DNA of 14,838 nucleotides. Source: Deltaproteobacteria bacterium (lineage in GTDB: Bacteria; Bdellovibrionota; O2-12-FULL-43-9; JACQJE01). Position numbers and translations under genes: made by a program. Positions 13,930-14,838 of this stretch are shown here, one piece after another. The DNA lies in assembly GCA_016205125.1 (NCBI GenBank), contig JACQJE010000098.1:1-14838 (forward strand), written 5' to 3'. Each line of letters opens with the position of its first letter. Position 1 is the stretch's first letter. Under the pieces are notes generated by a model. The model was given only the letters and a program-made list of their open reading frames with translations, had not been told where the DNA came from and searched no databases.

Positions 13930-14838
13930 AACTCTATAGATATCAATCGTGTACCCATTCGTTCGTCTGGCCAGAATTTCGCTCGTATAGAGGGGTGCCC
14001 CTGTCATCCCTTCCGGGCCGACTGGCCGTATCCACTTTTCCGATCGAAAGGGTGAAAATCGCGCGACGCGCTCTGATTTCTCTTCCAGTTCGCGATAAAA
14101 ACTGGAAAGGCCAAAAGGAAAATCTCTGCTGTCGTCATAGATCACAATTAGGTAGTCCATCCTCATTTTCTCGAGGGTCGGCCAGTCATAAGGAGCGGCT
14201 GGCATGGTAAAAAAAGATCTCTCACCTCCATCTTCAGATTCCCGCAGATAGTAAAGCTCGTAGCCAGGATGCAGAGCATTCTGGAGCATGAACCCGAGTC
14301 TTTTCTTCGGAAGCTCAGGCCCTCCCCGCCGATCGACTTCCCGGAGCCACTCTTCCAATCGCTCCCTCGTATTCTCCAGAGGGGGACCGAAAAAGGTATG
14401 ATCCACCGCAATCTTTGAGCCAGGCGGGATATGGCTCTCAATCCAGTCCTTTGCCTCGATACGGACATCTTTGCGCATCAAGAGAATATCCAGAGCGAGC
14501 GATTTGAACACATTGGGAACGATCAATAGGAAACAGAGGAGTACCCAAACAGGTCTCTCCCAGGAGAAACGGTATCGCCGCACCCAATCGGCCCATTCAG
14601 CCGCTGTCGCCGCCGCAAACATGCAGAGGTAGGGGAGCATGGGGAGAACATAGCGCGAGTAAACTTGCGTTGCCTGGGAGAGGTAGAGATACCAGAGGAA
14701 TGGAAAAAACCAGAGCACGGCATAGCGCCCTTCGCCGATTCGTCTCAACTGCCAGAATGCCAGTGCGACAATGAGATACCCCGCACCCTCTTTAAGAGAA
14801 TGAGACAAATGGTGAAAAAAACCAAAAGATCCCTGAAC
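13921..14838 (-). CDS. GT39-like membrane protein, C-terminal part (5' end outside window)
   Basis: The frame is open from the window edge to the TGA at 13923-13921, giving 305 visible residues, so the gene starts outside the window. Right after the edge is FGFFHHLSHSL, similar to a conserved stretch before the later membrane helices of GT39-type proteins. Hydrophobic segments follow (YLIVALAFWQL, VLWFFPFLWYLYL, VLLCFLLIVPNVF). The rest, about 170 residues, is a soluble C-terminal domain with PPGSKIAVD and LIVIYDDSRDF. This pattern fits a GT-C glycosyltransferase using a lipid-linked sugar, with a periplasmic tail. The N-terminal catalytic region is not visible, so the assignment rests on architecture. 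A TTG at 14808 could serve as a start but would cut the protein in mid-domain. Confidence 0.65.
   Translation of the reverse strand, partial: VQGSFGFFHHLSHSLKEGAGYLIVALAFWQLRRIGEGRYAVLWFFPFLWYLYLSQATQVYSRYVLPMLPYLCMFAAATAAEWADWVRRYRFSWERPVWVLLCFLLIVPNVFKSLALDILLMRKDVRIEAKDWIESHIPPGSKIAVDHTFFGPPLENTRERLEEWLREVDRRGGPELPKKRLGFMLQNALHPGYELYYLRESEDGGERSFFTMPAAPYDWPTLEKMRMDYLIVIYDDSRDFPFGLSSFYRELEEKSERVARFSPFRSEKWIRPVGPEGMTGAPLYTSEILARRTNGYTIDIYRVLK

Overview
The window reads as a chromosomal cell-envelope locus of a diderm (Gram-negative) bacterium with moderate G+C content. An LPS-core-type glucosyltransferase (WaaE/KdtX), an O-antigen ligase, a heptose-bisphosphate-type phosphatase and an MsbA-type lipid A flippase together imply lipopolysaccharide. 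I cannot name the lineage. Typical bacterial recO and mgtE genes rule out an archaeon, and the dense, often overlapping genes plus scattered palindromic intergenic repeats fit an environmental bacterium, possibly known only from metagenomes.

Layout. (1) 125-3107, plus strand: a GT2 glycosyltransferase with a galactosyltransferase-like C-terminal motif, waaE and a waaL-type ligase. A long imperfect palindrome (938-1121) fills the gap between the first two genes and carries the ribosome binding site and start codon of waaE. (2) 3183-5440, plus strand: ugd and uxs, overlapping by 4 nt, which convert UDP-glucose to UDP-glucuronate and then UDP-xylose. (3) 7018-5496, minus strand: galE and gmhB, also overlapping by 4 nt and convergent with group 2. 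(4) 7019-7265: a divergent intergenic region with CCCTCTCCC-type hairpins related to one at the left edge of the window. (5) 7266-13004, plus strand: msbA, interrupted by an in-frame amber codon exactly between its membrane and ATPase parts, then mgtE (Mg2+ channel), recO (DNA repair) and a GT39-like membrane glycosyltransferase, with gaps of a few bases or overlaps. (6) 13171-13929, plus strand: a polyprenyl-phosphate sugar synthase of the DPG/DPM type. (7) 14838-13921, minus strand: the C-terminal part of a second GT39-like membrane protein that runs off the window and overlaps gene 6 tail to tail by 9 nt.

How it fits together. galE, ugd and uxs supply nucleotide sugars (UDP-galactose, UDP-glucuronate, UDP-xylose), and gmhB acts on heptose precursors. 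The two GT2 enzymes of group 1 extend a core or glycan in the cytoplasm, MsbA flips the lipid A-core, and WaaL joins O-antigen on the periplasmic face. The DPG-type synthase can make lipid-linked sugar donors, which are the usual substrates of the GT39-like enzymes beside it.

I found no RNA genes, CRISPR arrays, transposase genes or defence genes. The points most worth a second look are the amber codon within msbA and the large palindrome that embeds the start of waaE. No wholly new system is evident; most of the window is recognisable envelope biosynthesis.
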